A DNA stretch of 64,000 nucleotides from Streptomyces sp. R21 (GTDB lineage: Bacteria > Actinomycetota > Actinomycetes > Streptomycetales > Streptomycetaceae): contig NZ_CP163435.1 of NCBI RefSeq assembly GCF_041051975.1, forward strand, positions 6,055,001-6,119,000, in the 5' to 3' direction. How positions within the stretch are numbered: position 1 is the first letter of the stretch; each line of letters starts with the position of its first letter. Position numbers and translations under genes: made by a program. This document shows positions 31,869 through 39,890 of the stretch, piece by piece. The notes beneath the pieces were generated by a model. The model worked only from the letters and a program-made list of their open reading frames with translations. It had not been told where the DNA came from and did not search any database.

Positions 31869-33701
31869 TCAGTTCTTGATCTCCCAGACGGTGATGGTGC
31901 CCGTGAGGTTGGGGAGGTAGTCGGTGTCGCTGGGGCGGTCGACCTCGGTGATCGTCCACATGGCGAGGTCACCTTCGCCGGTGACCGTGCAGAGATGGTC
32001 GCCCTTGACGATCGTCTGGTCCTTGTTGATGGACTCGCCGCTCAGCGTCTCGGTGAAGGGGTTCTGCTCGGCCCCCGCGCGGCACTCCTGCGGCGTGGTG
32101 CCCGCCGCCTTGCCCATGGGCCGGGTGAACGTCAGTTGGGTGTTGTCGGCGGAGAACTCCTGGATGTCCGAGTCCATGTAGTTGGTGGGATCGACCTTGG
32201 GCCCGTCGAGATCGACGTAGGTCGAGTCGAGCCCGCCACTGGGACGGCGCAGGGTGAGCGGCTTGTTCTCGAAGAGGACGTCGTACGTGGCGTTCGCGGT
32301 CTCCTGGGCCGAACCGGACGAGTCGGTGGGATCCGGCGCCGCTGAACTCCCGCTGTCCTGCTGCTCCTTGGACGGGCTGGGGCTCGCTGGCGTACTCGAC
32401 CGGCTCCCCTTGCCGCCCTTGGCCTCGCTGCCTCCGTCGTCCTTGTTCTTCCCCAGCACCCACACCGCCGTGCCCGCGCCCGCCGCGACGGCGAGGACGA
32501 GCACGGTGGCGATGACCGCCATACGTCCGCGACGGCGGCGCGGGGGAGCGGGGACCGCCGGGGCAGGGGCGAGGTGGTAGGTCCGGGAATCGTAGGCGGG
32601 GGCCGGGCCGAAGCCGGTGACCTGCGGTGGAGGCGCGGTCGGCGGTGCCGTCGGGGGTGCCGCCGGAGGCGCGGCGGGCATCTGGGGAGCCGTCGGCTGG
32701 GGCGGGCTCTGGGCCGCCTGCTCGCGGCGGACGATCTCCGCGGCGAGCGGGTCGGGCAGCCAGCCCTGGAAGTCGCTCAGCCCGCGGCCGGCCAACTCCT
32801 GGCACAGGGCGGCCAGTTCCTCGGTGCCGATGCGCTCGGCGGGATCGGCGGTGAGGCAGCGTTCGAGAAGAGAGCGCAACGACGGGTCGTACGCGGCCAG
32901 TTGGGGCGGCCGGTGGGCGGTGTTGGCGATCTGCGCGGCGATGGTGATGGCGCCGCCGTCGCCGTAGGGGTGACGTCCGGTGGCCGCGACGGCGGCGATC
33001 AGCCCGAGCGAGAACACGTCCGTGGCCGGGCCGACCCGCTCGCCCAGCGCGTGCTCGGGCGACATGTACTGCGGGGTGCCGATCAGGCCGCCGGACTGGG
33101 TGAGTTGGGTGGCGTCGGCGGCGCGCGCGATGCCGAAGTCGATGACGTACGGGCCGCCCGCGCCGAGCAGGATGTTGCTGGGCTTGAGGTCGCGGTGGAC
33201 GACACCGGCCGCGTGGATCGCGGAGAGCGCGCGGGCCGTGGTGCCGATCAGCTGGAAGACGGCGGCGGGCGGCAGCGGACCGAACTGCGTCAGCGCGTCG
33301 TGCAGCGGGATGCCGGGGATGAACGCCGAGGCCAGCCACGGCAGTTCGCCACTGGTGTCATGGTCGACGACGGGCACGATGTGGTAGCCCTGCACACGGC
33401 GGGCCGCCTGTACCTCCTGCTCGAAGCGACGCCGGAAGTCGGGATCCTGGCCGTACTCGCGGCGGATCACCTTCAGGGCGACGGGCTGGCCGCCGCGTGT
33501 GTGCGAGAGGTAGACGGTGCCCATGCCGCCCTCGCCGATCTTCGCCAGCAGGTGGTAGCCGGCGGTCTCTCTCGGGTCCTGCGGTCCCAGAGGACTGAGG
33601 ATGTCACCTGTGCTGGTTGTGATGGGAGCCCTCCCCCGTACGCGCTTCCTAACTCCTGTGCCGCTCCTGACACTTGAGCGCTCAGAGCTTATACGGCGCA
33701 T
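31869..33701 (-). CDS. Membrane Ser/Thr protein kinase with extracellular domain
   Basis: This PknB-type kinase is up to 610 residues. The kinase domain (about 45-305) has IGEGGMGTVYLS, VALKVI, HRDLKPSN and VIDFGIARA. A Pro/Ala-rich linker, a transmembrane helix (MAVIATVLVLAVAAGAGTAVWVLG) and an extracellular Ser/Pro linker with a roughly 150-residue C-terminal domain complete it. The start is uncertain: ATG 33701 has no ribosome binding site, and there is no in-frame ATG, GTG or TTG between it and the kinase domain. An ATC at 33623 sits 6 nt after GGGGGAGG. Its kinase domain closely resembles the gene upstream, so the two look like a tandem duplication. Confidence 0.9.
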   Translation of the reverse strand: MRRISSERSSVRSGTGVRKRVRGRAPITTSTGDILSPLGPQDPRETAGYHLLAKIGEGGMGTVYLSHTRGGQPVALKVIRREYGQDPDFRRRFEQEVQAARRVQGYHIVPVVDHDTSGELPWLASAFIPGIPLHDALTQFGPLPPAAVFQLIGTTARALSAIHAAGVVHRDLKPSNILLGAGGPYVIDFGIARAADATQLTQSGGLIGTPQYMSPEHALGERVGPATDVFSLGLIAAVAATGRHPYGDGGAITIAAQIANTAHRPPQLAAYDPSLRSLLERCLTADPAERIGTEELAALCQELAGRGLSDFQGWLPDPLAAEIVRREQAAQSPPQPTAPQMPAAPPAAPPTAPPTAPPPQVTGFGPAPAYDSRTYHLAPAPAVPAPPRRRRGRMAVIATVLVLAVAAGAGTAVWVLGKNKDDGGSEAKGGKGSRSSTPASPSPSKEQQDSGSSAAPDPTDSSGSAQETANATYDVLFENKPLTLRRPSGGLDSTYVDLDGPKVDPTNYMDSDIQEFSADNTQLTFTRPMGKAAGTTPQECRAGAEQNPFTETLSGESINKDQTIVKGDHLCTVTGEGDLAMWTITEVDRPSDTDYLPNLTGTITVWEIKN

Positions 33702-33729
33702 ACGGTGGCCCGGGGGGCTGTTCCGCTCT

Positions 33730-34740
33730 CTACGGTTCTCGGCGTACCCGGCGCCGCCACTCCTCGTCCCGCACCGTCAGCGGGGCCGTCGGCGGCAGGG
33801 CCCGCACGGTCGGGGCCTCGGCGAGGAACAGGGTGCGCAGCGAGGCCTCGATGGCGTTCACGTCGGCGGCGACCGGGCCCGGCAGCCAGCCCGTGAAGTC
33901 CCGTACGTCCCGGCGGGCCGCGCCCGCGCAGTGCTCGGCGAGCTCGGCGGCGGAGGGCCGGGCGGCCGGGTCGGCGGCGAGACAGCGGCGTACGACGTCG
34001 AGGAGCGGGCGCTGCATGCCGTCGAGGGCGGGCGGCTGCTGGTCGGTGCCCGCGATGCGCGCGGCGATCGCGAGGCCGTTGCCGCGGCCGTAGGGGTGCT
34101 GTCCGGTGGCGGCCTCGGCGGCGAGCAGGCCGAGCGCGAAGATGTCGGCCGCGGTGGTGACCGGGCGCCCGAGGGCGTGCTCGGGCGACATGTAGCGCGG
34201 GGTGCCGACGAGGCGGCCCGCGGTGGTGAGCGTCGCGGCGCCCGCGGCCCGGGCGATGCCGAAGTCGAGCAGCCAGGGGCCGTCCGCGGCCAGCAGCAGG
34301 TTGCCCGGCTTCACGTCGCGGTGGATCACTCCGGCCGTGTGGACGGAGCCGAGCGCGTACGCGGTGCAGGCGAGCAGTTGCAGCACGGCGGGGACCGGGA
34401 GCGGGCCGTGCGCCTCCAGGGTCTCGTCGAGGGGCACGCCCGGGATGTGCCGGGTGGCCAGCCACGGCCGTTCGCCGGTGGCGTCGTGGTCGACGACGGG
34501 GACCAGGTGGTAGCCGGAGACCCGGCGGGCGGCGGCCACCTCGCGGGCGAAGCGCTCCCGGAACGCCGGGCTGTCCGCGTACTCGCGGCGCACCAGTTTC
34601 AGGGCGACCGGCTGGCCGCCGCGGGTCTGCGAGAGATAGACGGTGCCCATGCCGCCCTCGCCGATCCGGGCGCGCAGTGGGTACCCGGCGATCTCCCGTG
34701 GATCCTCCGCTCGCAGCGGTTTCGGTACCGCGCTCCGCAT
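33730..34740 (-). CDS. Soluble Ser/Thr protein kinase
   Basis: This 336-residue cytosolic kinase has a full catalytic domain (IGEGGMGTVYLS, Lys48 in VALKLV, HRDVKPGN, LLDFGIARA, GTPRYMSPEHA) and a short C-terminal extension, but no transmembrane helix or sensor domain. ATG 34740 is preceded by GGGGGGCTGAGCC. It is the first gene of a two-kinase unit; the membrane kinase follows after about 28 nt. Possible cross-phosphorylation between the two is inference. Divergent from the GtrA-like gene. Confidence 0.93.
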   Translation of the reverse strand: MRSAVPKPLRAEDPREIAGYPLRARIGEGGMGTVYLSQTRGGQPVALKLVRREYADSPAFRERFAREVAAARRVSGYHLVPVVDHDATGERPWLATRHIPGVPLDETLEAHGPLPVPAVLQLLACTAYALGSVHTAGVIHRDVKPGNLLLAADGPWLLDFGIARAAGAATLTTAGRLVGTPRYMSPEHALGRPVTTAADIFALGLLAAEAATGQHPYGRGNGLAIAARIAGTDQQPPALDGMQRPLLDVVRRCLAADPAARPSAAELAEHCAGAARRDVRDFTGWLPGPVAADVNAIEASLRTLFLAEAPTVRALPPTAPLTVRDEEWRRRVRREP

Positions 34741-34897
34741 GGCTCAGCCCCCCGTGTCCTCGGCAGCTCTTCAGCTTGCTTGATTTTCTTGTTCGGCCCT
34801 GGGGGAATTCAAGCTCGGAATTTACCTTTTCCTGCTAAACGGGACATATGGGCTATGGTGTGGCCTGCCTGATTGTCGGACAGGAGGACTCGGACCC

Positions 34898-35452
34898 GTG
34901 ACTGTGAACCTCTCCGAGGGGCGGGCCCGCGTCGGCCGCCGTATCCCCGAGAGCGCCCCGCCTCCCGAGAGCGCCCCGCTCCCCGGGAGTGCCCCGCCCG
35001 CGGACCCGCCCGTCGCCCCGCGCCCCGGAGGCCTGGCGCGGGCGCGTCGACTCGTCCTCGAAGTGGCGAAGTTCGGCGTCGTCGGGGGCAGCGGGGTCGC
35101 GGTCAACTTCCTTGTCTTCAACCTTCTGCTGCACGGCCTGAAGTGGTGGCCGACGCCCGCCACGGTGCTCGCCAGCTGCGTCGCCATGGCCACCAACTAC
35201 GTCGGCTTCCGCTTCTTCGCCTACCGCGACCGCGCCTCGCGCACCCGCCGTCAGATCGTGCTGTTCTTCGTCTTCAGCGGACTCGGCGTCGCCATGGAGA
35301 CCGTGCTCTTCTACGCCGGCTACCACGGCCTCGGCATGGACGGCCCGTACGGCTCGAACATCGCCAAGGCCGCCTCCATCGTCCTCGCCTCGGCGTTCCG
35401 CTTCCTGGTCTACCGGACGTGGGTGTTCCAGCACGACGGCCGCCGCGGCTAG
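34898..35452 (+). CDS. GtrA family membrane protein
   Basis: This 184-residue protein has four transmembrane helices and the GtrA fingerprints (KFGVVGGSGVAVNFLVFN, ATNYVGFRFFAYRDR, NIAKAASIVLASAFRFLVYR). GtrA proteins help move polyprenyl-linked sugars across the membrane for polysaccharide decoration. The first roughly 45 residues are Pro-rich and contain degenerate ESAPPP-like repeats. GTG 34898 follows AGGAGG at 10 nt. The neighbourhood (polysaccharide ABC exporter, galE, TagF-like genes) agrees with a cell-wall glycan role. Confidence 0.88.
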   Translation: MTVNLSEGRARVGRRIPESAPPPESAPLPGSAPPADPPVAPRPGGLARARRLVLEVAKFGVVGGSGVAVNFLVFNLLLHGLKWWPTPATVLASCVAMATNYVGFRFFAYRDRASRTRRQIVLFFVFSGLGVAMETVLFYAGYHGLGMDGPYGSNIAKAASIVLASAFRFLVYRTWVFQHDGRRG

Positions 35453-35477
35453 GGCCCGGCCGCGGGGCGGGCCCTAG
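35449..35477. terminator. Shared bidirectional terminator overlapping two stop codons
   Basis: CTAGGGCCCG (35449-35458) and CGGGCCCTAG (35468-35477) form a perfect 10-bp stem with a 9-nt loop. The plus-strand stop (TAG, 35450-35452) of the GtrA-like gene and the minus-strand stop (TAG, 35476-35474) of the ABC ATPase both lie inside the stem. Confidence 0.8.
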
Positions 35478-36322
35478 ACCTTCGCGGCCTCGGGCGTCTT
35501 CTGCGCCTGCTTCGGGGGCTTGGCCGCCTTGTCGCTGCCGCCGGTGAACGCCTCGTACTCCTCCAGGACTTCCTCCGTCGGGCCGTCCATGCGCAGTTCG
35601 CCGCGCTCCAGCCACAGGACACGGTCGCAGGTGTCGCGGATCGACTTGTTGTTGTGGCTGACGAGGAAGACCGTGCCCGCGCTCTTGCGCAGCTCGCGGA
35701 TGCGGGCCTCGGAGCGCTTCTGGAAGGAGCGGTCGCCGGTGGCGAGGGCCTCGTCGATCATCAGGACGTCGTGGTCCTTGGCCGCCGCGATGGAGAAGCG
35801 GAGGCGAGCCGCCATGCCGGAGGAGTACGTCCGCATCGGCAGCGTGATGAAGTCGCCCTTCTCGTTGATGCCGGAGAAGTCGACGATCTCCTCGTAGCGC
35901 TCCTTGATCTGCTCGCGGGACATGCCCATGGCGAGGCCGCCGAGGTAGACGTTGCGCTCGCCCGTCAGGTCGTTCATCAGGGCCGCGTTGACGCCCAGCA
36001 GGGAGGGCTGGCCGTCGGTGTAGATCTTGCCGTTCTCGACGGGGAGCAGTCCGGCGACCGCCTTGAGCAGCGTCGACTTGCCGGAGCCGTTGGTGCCGAT
36101 CAGGCCGATGGCCTCGCCGCGGTACGCCGTGAAGGACACGTTCCTGACCGCGTGCACCTTCCGTACGCCCGAGGCCTGTTCGGCCTGCTTGCGGCGAACG
36201 ATCCGGTTGAGCGCGGCGGTGGCGCTGCCGCGGCCCGCGCCCGTGCCGTTGACGCGGTAGACGATGTCGACGCCGGTGGCGATGACGGTGGGGATGCGTT
36301 CTGCGTTCGGGTTCTCAGCCAC
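35474..36322 (-). CDS. Polysaccharide ABC exporter, ATP-binding subunit (TagH/Wzt-like)
   Basis: This 282-residue ATPase has Walker A GTNGSGKST (about 80), signature TYSSGMAARLRFS, Walker B VLMIDEALATGD and H-loop LVSHN. The sequence resembles TagH and Wzt subunits that export teichoic acids or O-antigen. The short C-terminus (about 35 charged residues) lacks the carbohydrate-binding domain of long Wzt proteins, nearer to the simple TagH-like core. GTG 36322 with GAGGAG upstream overlaps the permease stop by 8 nt, so the two subunits are co-translated. Confidence 0.93.
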   Translation of the reverse strand: MAENPNAERIPTVIATGVDIVYRVNGTGAGRGSATAALNRIVRRKQAEQASGVRKVHAVRNVSFTAYRGEAIGLIGTNGSGKSTLLKAVAGLLPVENGKIYTDGQPSLLGVNAALMNDLTGERNVYLGGLAMGMSREQIKERYEEIVDFSGINEKGDFITLPMRTYSSGMAARLRFSIAAAKDHDVLMIDEALATGDRSFQKRSEARIRELRKSAGTVFLVSHNNKSIRDTCDRVLWLERGELRMDGPTEEVLEEYEAFTGGSDKAAKPPKQAQKTPEAAKV

Positions 36323-37229
36323 GGCCGTACGTCTCCTCAGCCTTCCAGAAGTAGATGAAACCGCCGACGCCGGCGAGCAGCGCCCAGCCCGTCCCCAGTG
36401 CCCACACGTGCGGCGGCAGCGACTTCGCGTGGAAGCTGTCGATCAGGGCGTACCGCATCAGGTCGATGTAGACGGCGGCCGGGTTGCACTGCAGCGCGAG
36501 CTTCAGCAGCGGGGAGCGGCCGCTCATCATCTTGTCGAGGCTCCACATGACGCCCGACACGTACATCCAGGTGCGCAGCACGAACGGCATCAGCTGCGCG
36601 ATGTCCGGCGTCTTGGCGCCGAGCCGGGCCACCACCATCGCGACGCCCGCGTTGAACATGAACTGCAGCACCAGCACGGGCACCGCGAGCAGCCAGGAGG
36701 CGCTGACCGGAACGCCGAAGCAGAGCAGGATCACGACCAGGGCGGCCATCGAGAACAGCAGCTGCTGGAGCTGCTGGAGGGCGAAGGAGACGGGCAGCGC
36801 GGCGCGCGGGAAGTGCAGCGCGCGCACCAGGCCGAGGTTGCCGGCGATCGCCCGGGTGCCCGTCATGATCGAGCTCTGCGTGAACGTCCAGATGAAGACG
36901 CCGGTGACCAGGAACGGCACGAAGTCCGGCACATGGCGCTTGGTGTTCATCAGCACGCCGAAGATGAAGTAGTAGACCGCCGCGTTCAGCAGCGGGGTCA
37001 TCACCTGCCAGACCTGGCCCAGCTTCGCCTGGCTGTACTGGGCGGTGAGCTTGGCGGTGGCGAAGGCGGTGATGAAGTGGCGCCGCGCCCACAGCTGGCG
37101 GACGTACTCGGGCAGGGTCGGGCGGGCGCCGCTGACGGCCAGGCCGTAACGGGCGGCGAGTGCCTCGGCGGTCTCGGCCGTCGAAGGTGTCGCGGTCGCG
37201 GGGGGCGGTGTGTCGAGGACCTGGCTCAC
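36315..37229 (-). CDS. Polysaccharide ABC exporter, permease subunit (TagG/Wzm-like)
   Basis: This 304-residue ABC-2 type permease has an N-terminal cytosolic helix region (LPEYVRQLWARRHFITAFATAKL) and six hydrophobic segments, as in TagG/Wzm. With the ATPase it would export a lipid-linked wall polymer. GTG 37229 is chosen because it precedes a typical family N-terminus; an ATG at 37370 would extend the protein through the regulatory region. Divergent from a tetR gene; probable operators lie in between. Confidence 0.92.
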   Translation of the reverse strand: MSQVLDTPPPATATPSTAETAEALAARYGLAVSGARPTLPEYVRQLWARRHFITAFATAKLTAQYSQAKLGQVWQVMTPLLNAAVYYFIFGVLMNTKRHVPDFVPFLVTGVFIWTFTQSSIMTGTRAIAGNLGLVRALHFPRAALPVSFALQQLQQLLFSMAALVVILLCFGVPVSASWLLAVPVLVLQFMFNAGVAMVVARLGAKTPDIAQLMPFVLRTWMYVSGVMWSLDKMMSGRSPLLKLALQCNPAAVYIDLMRYALIDSFHAKSLPPHVWALGTGWALLAGVGGFIYFWKAEETYGRG

Positions 37230-37322
37230 ATCCGCTGCTTTCGCTCGGGGGGTGTGGGGTGCGCGGTCCGCCCGGGGACGTTTCTTACGTCGTCCTTGCC
37301 GTCTTCTTACGTCGGGACGGGA

Positions 37323-37387
37323 CCGTATCGTCGCAACGCGAGCGTAGGGCGTGTTGACGTCGGAACGCAACCGTTTCGTCGTAACGG
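37323..37387. promoter_or_regulatory. Exporter promoter flanked by two TetR-type operators
   Basis: Two related 16-nt sequences, CCGTATCGTCGCAACG (37323-37338) and CCGTTTCGTCGTAACG (37371-37386), differ at 2 positions. The second extends to a 17-nt near-palindrome (CCGTT/AACGG arms). Between them, on the minus strand, are TTGCGT (37370-37365) and TACGCT (37346-37341) with an 18-bp spacer. The repeats therefore abut both promoter elements, an arrangement suited to repression of the exporter by the adjacent TetR protein. Confidence 0.55.
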
Positions 37388-37402
37388 CCTATGCTGGACC
37401 GC

Positions 37403-38038
37403 ATGACGACGAACGCCGACGCAGCCCGGACGCAGCCGCCGAAGCCGCGCCGCAGGGCGCCCGCCGGGGCCGCCGTACTGCGTGAGGATGTGACCGAGGC
37501 CATCCAGGCCGCCGTCTTCGAGGAACTCGCGGCCGTCGGCTACGCGCGCATGTCCATCGAGGGCATCGCGCGCCGCGCGGGCGTCGGCAAGACGGCGGTC
37601 TACCGCCGCTGGCGGTCCAAGCTGCACCTGGTCCTCGACCTGGTGTCGGCGGTGGCCGTGCAGGGTCTGCCCGCGCCGGACACGGGATCCCTCGAAGGGG
37701 ACCTGCGGCTGCTCTACGAGGTCACTTCACGTGCCCTGCGCCACCCGGTGGCCGGCCAGATCATCCCGGACCTGCAGGCCGAGGCGGCCCGCAACCCGGA
37801 GATCGCCGAGGCCATGCAGAAGGCGCTGCGCGAGGGGCAGCAGGGGGTCGCGAGCGGGATCGTGGCGGCCGCGGCCGCGCGCGGCGAGGTCCGCGAGGGC
37901 ATCGACGCCGACCTCGCGCTCGACATCATCTCCGGACCGCTCTACTGGCGCTCGGTGGTCGTACGCGCCCCGAAGCCGCCGAAGGGTTACCTGCCGAGCC
38001 TGGCCAGGGCCACGGCGGCGGCACTCAAGGCGCTGTAG
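37403..38038 (+). CDS. TetR/AcrR family regulator, next to exporter
   Basis: This 211-residue regulator has an N-terminal helix-turn-helix (VTEAIQAAVFEELAAVGYARMSIEGIA split over helices; RRAGVGKTAVYRRWRSK) and a TetR C-terminal ligand domain (LLYEVTSRALRHPVAGQIIPDLQAEA). ATG 37403 is used; ATG 37391 is an in-frame alternative. Divergent transcription and the flanking dyads suggest it controls itself and the polysaccharide exporter; the ligand is unknown. Confidence 0.9.
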   Translation: MTTNADAARTQPPKPRRRAPAGAAVLREDVTEAIQAAVFEELAAVGYARMSIEGIARRAGVGKTAVYRRWRSKLHLVLDLVSAVAVQGLPAPDTGSLEGDLRLLYEVTSRALRHPVAGQIIPDLQAEAARNPEIAEAMQKALREGQQGVASGIVAAAAARGEVREGIDADLALDIISGPLYWRSVVVRAPKPPKGYLPSLARATAAALKAL

Positions 38039-38080
38039 GTCCCTGCAGCGAAGACGGCCCGCAGTCGCGTACGCACGCAA

Positions 38081-38199
38081 GGGGCCGTGCCGGTACGTTC
38101 CTGCCCGTCGCGTAGCAGACCGCCCGCCAAGTCCCGCCGTGTATCAACCCCGGGCAGTATGCCCACGCGGCGACGGGCAGAACGTACCGGCACGGCCCC
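38081..38199. repeat. MITE-like element, copy A (119 nt, 30-nt inverted ends)
   Basis: The left end GGGGCCGTGCCGGTACGTTC + CTGCCCGTCG (38081-38110) is the inverse of the right end (38171-38199) with one missing base. The same 119-nt unit, inverted, is at 59088-59206 with 6 mismatches by eye, and 15-16 flanking bases (GACCCACAACGCACC) are also shared on one side. It has no gene and no clear target-site duplication. It lies after the tetR gene in a convergent gap with the next tetR. Confidence 0.8.
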
Positions 38200-38275
38200 G
38201 ACCCACAACGCACCCGCACGCGACCCCGTGACGGGCGCCCCCGCCAGTGAACGGCGCCCCGCCGGCGTCACCCCC

Positions 38276-38899
38276 TCAACCGCGCCCATCCGGAGCGCAG
38301 CCGCGCAGCACATACGCGATGACGTCGTCCAGGCCGGATTCGACCGAGCCGTAGGGAAGGACGCCGCTGACGGCCAGGCCGGCGAAGCCGTGGAGGGTGC
38401 TGAAGATGGGGATGCCGATCTGCTCCACCGGGCCCTCGCGGACTTCGCCGGCGCTCTGGCCCTCGGTGATCACGCCGAGGGTCACGGCGGCCAGCTTGTG
38501 AGAGGCCTTGACGAGGGCCTCGGACGCCGACGGGTCGTGCTTGGTCGAGTACATGAGGTCGAGTAGCTCGGCGTTGGCGGTGGCGAAGCCGACGTATGCA
38601 CGGGCGAGCGCGCCGAACCGTTCGGTGAACGCGTCGCCCGCGGCCTCCTGGGAGGCGTCCAGCGCCGCTCCGAGGCGGTCGAAGCCGAGCAGGGCCATGC
38701 CGTCCAGCAGGGCCTGCTTGTCCTTGAAGTGGCGGCTCGGCGCGGCATGGCTGACACCGAGGTCGCGGGCCAGCTCGCGCAGGGACAGCGCGGCCGGCCC
38801 CTTCTCGCGGAGGGTCTCCACGGCGCGGGTCAGGAGCGCGGCGCGCAGGTCTCCGTGGTGGTAGCGACGAGTCTGCATGGCCGTCAGTGTATCGGTCAT
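38276..38899 (-). CDS. TetR/AcrR family regulator, next to SDR
   Basis: This is a 207-residue TetR regulator with an N-terminal helix-turn-helix (RRYHHGDLRAALLTRAVETL, LSLRELARDLGVSHAAPSRHFKDKQALLDGMA) and a TetR_C-type ligand domain. ATG 38899 has GGTGA 4 nt upstream; ATG 38878 is a shorter in-frame alternative without a good ribosome site. Divergent from the short-chain dehydrogenase gene, with dyads and a strong promoter in the 79-nt gap, so it probably represses the SDR gene and perhaps itself. Confidence 0.88.
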   Translation of the reverse strand: MTDTLTAMQTRRYHHGDLRAALLTRAVETLREKGPAALSLRELARDLGVSHAAPSRHFKDKQALLDGMALLGFDRLGAALDASQEAAGDAFTERFGALARAYVGFATANAELLDLMYSTKHDPSASEALVKASHKLAAVTLGVITEGQSAGEVREGPVEQIGIPIFSTLHGFAGLAVSGVLPYGSVESGLDDVIAYVLRGCAPDGRG

Positions 38900-38978
38900 G
38901 TAATCACCGTCTACATTGTTGTCGCTGTCATCATTGTTGTCATTGACAGCATTGTTGGCGGCGTCTACATTGACGGAC
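38898..38978 (+). promoter_or_regulatory. SDR promoter with overlapping operators (leaderless start)
   Basis: TTGACA (38943-38948) and TACATT (38966-38971) are spaced by 17 bp, a near-consensus vegetative promoter. Transcription would begin at about 38978, right at the SDR ATG (38979), so the mRNA would be leaderless. GCTGTCA (38924-38930) and TGACAGC (38944-38950) form an inverted repeat overlapping the -35. A second dyad, ATGTA/TACAT (38898-38902 and 38912-38916), covers the tetR start, and GTCTACATTG occurs twice. Confidence 0.6.
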
Positions 38979-39890
38979 ATGGCTGACACCCCGAAGTGGA
39001 ACGCAAGCGACATCCCCGACCAGAGCGGCCGCACCGCCGTCGTCACGGGCGCCAACAGCGGACTCGGCATCGCCACCGTGGAGGCGCTGGCCGGCGCCGG
39101 CGCCCATGTCGTGCTCGCCGTACGGGACGAGCGGCGCGGCGAGGCGGCCGCGGCCACCGTCAAAGGCAGCGTGGAGGTGCGCCGCCTGGACCTCGCCGAC
39201 CTCGCCTCTGTGCGGGAGTTCGCCGCCGGCTGGCAGGGCCGCCTGGACCTGCTGATCAACAACGCCGGCGTCATGAACATCCCGGAGTCGACCACCAAGG
39301 ACGGCTTCGAGACACAGTTCGGCACGAACCACCTCGGGCACTTCGCCCTGACGAACCTGCTGCTCCCGCACATCAACGACCGCGTGGTGACCGTGTCGTC
39401 CGGCGCGCACAAGATGCCGGGCACCCCGCGCATCCACTTCGAGAACCTGAACCTCACCGGCGAGTACGCGCCGATCACGGCGTACAGCCAGTCCAAGCTG
39501 GCCAACCTGCTGTTCACCCTGGAACTCCAGAGCCGCCTGGCCGAAGCGGGTTCGTCCGTACGCGCCCTCGCCGCGCACCCCGGCTGGGCCTCCACCGGCC
39601 TCCAGGGCCACGACGCCAGCGCCCTGCGCCGCGTCCTCATGAAGGTGGGCAACCGGTTCATCGCCCAGGACAACAAGGCGGGCGCCCTGCCCACCCTGTA
39701 CGCCGCCGTCCAGGACCTCCCCGGCGCGAGCTACGTCGGCCCCGACGGCTTCGGCGAGATGCGCGGCGCCCCGGCCCTGGTCGGCCGCTCGGCCGCGGCC
39801 AGCGACCCGGTGGCGGCCCTGCGCCTGTGGACGGCCTCCGCGGAACTGACGGGCGTTTCCTTCCCCGCGCTTGCGGGAGCAGGCGTCTAG
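38979..39890 (+). CDS. Short-chain dehydrogenase/reductase (SDR)
   Basis: This 303-residue SDR has the cofactor motif TGANSGLG (23-30), DLADL, NNAG (about 90-93), catalytic Ser in VSSGAHK and the YSQSK active-site Tyr/Lys. The layout resembles WW-domain-oxidoreductase/retinol dehydrogenase-like SDRs often paired with TetR regulators. The cofactor is presumably NADP(H); the substrate is not determined. ATG 38979. The 3' end overlaps the convergent galE stop by 4 nt. Confidence 0.9.
   Translation: MADTPKWNASDIPDQSGRTAVVTGANSGLGIATVEALAGAGAHVVLAVRDERRGEAAAATVKGSVEVRRLDLADLASVREFAAGWQGRLDLLINNAGVMNIPESTTKDGFETQFGTNHLGHFALTNLLLPHINDRVVTVSSGAHKMPGTPRIHFENLNLTGEYAPITAYSQSKLANLLFTLELQSRLAEAGSSVRALAAHPGWASTGLQGHDASALRRVLMKVGNRFIAQDNKAGALPTLYAAVQDLPGASYVGPDGFGEMRGAPALVGRSAAASDPVAALRLWTASAELTGVSFPALAGAGV

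Noticed and set aside
38025..38219. A small peptide reading through the MITE-like element, also found at 59002-59316 (CGSGPCRYVLPVAAWAYCPG)
   Set aside because: The similarity follows from nucleotide repeat identity; differences between copies are mostly non-synonymous and there is no ribosome site, so it is not supported as a gene.
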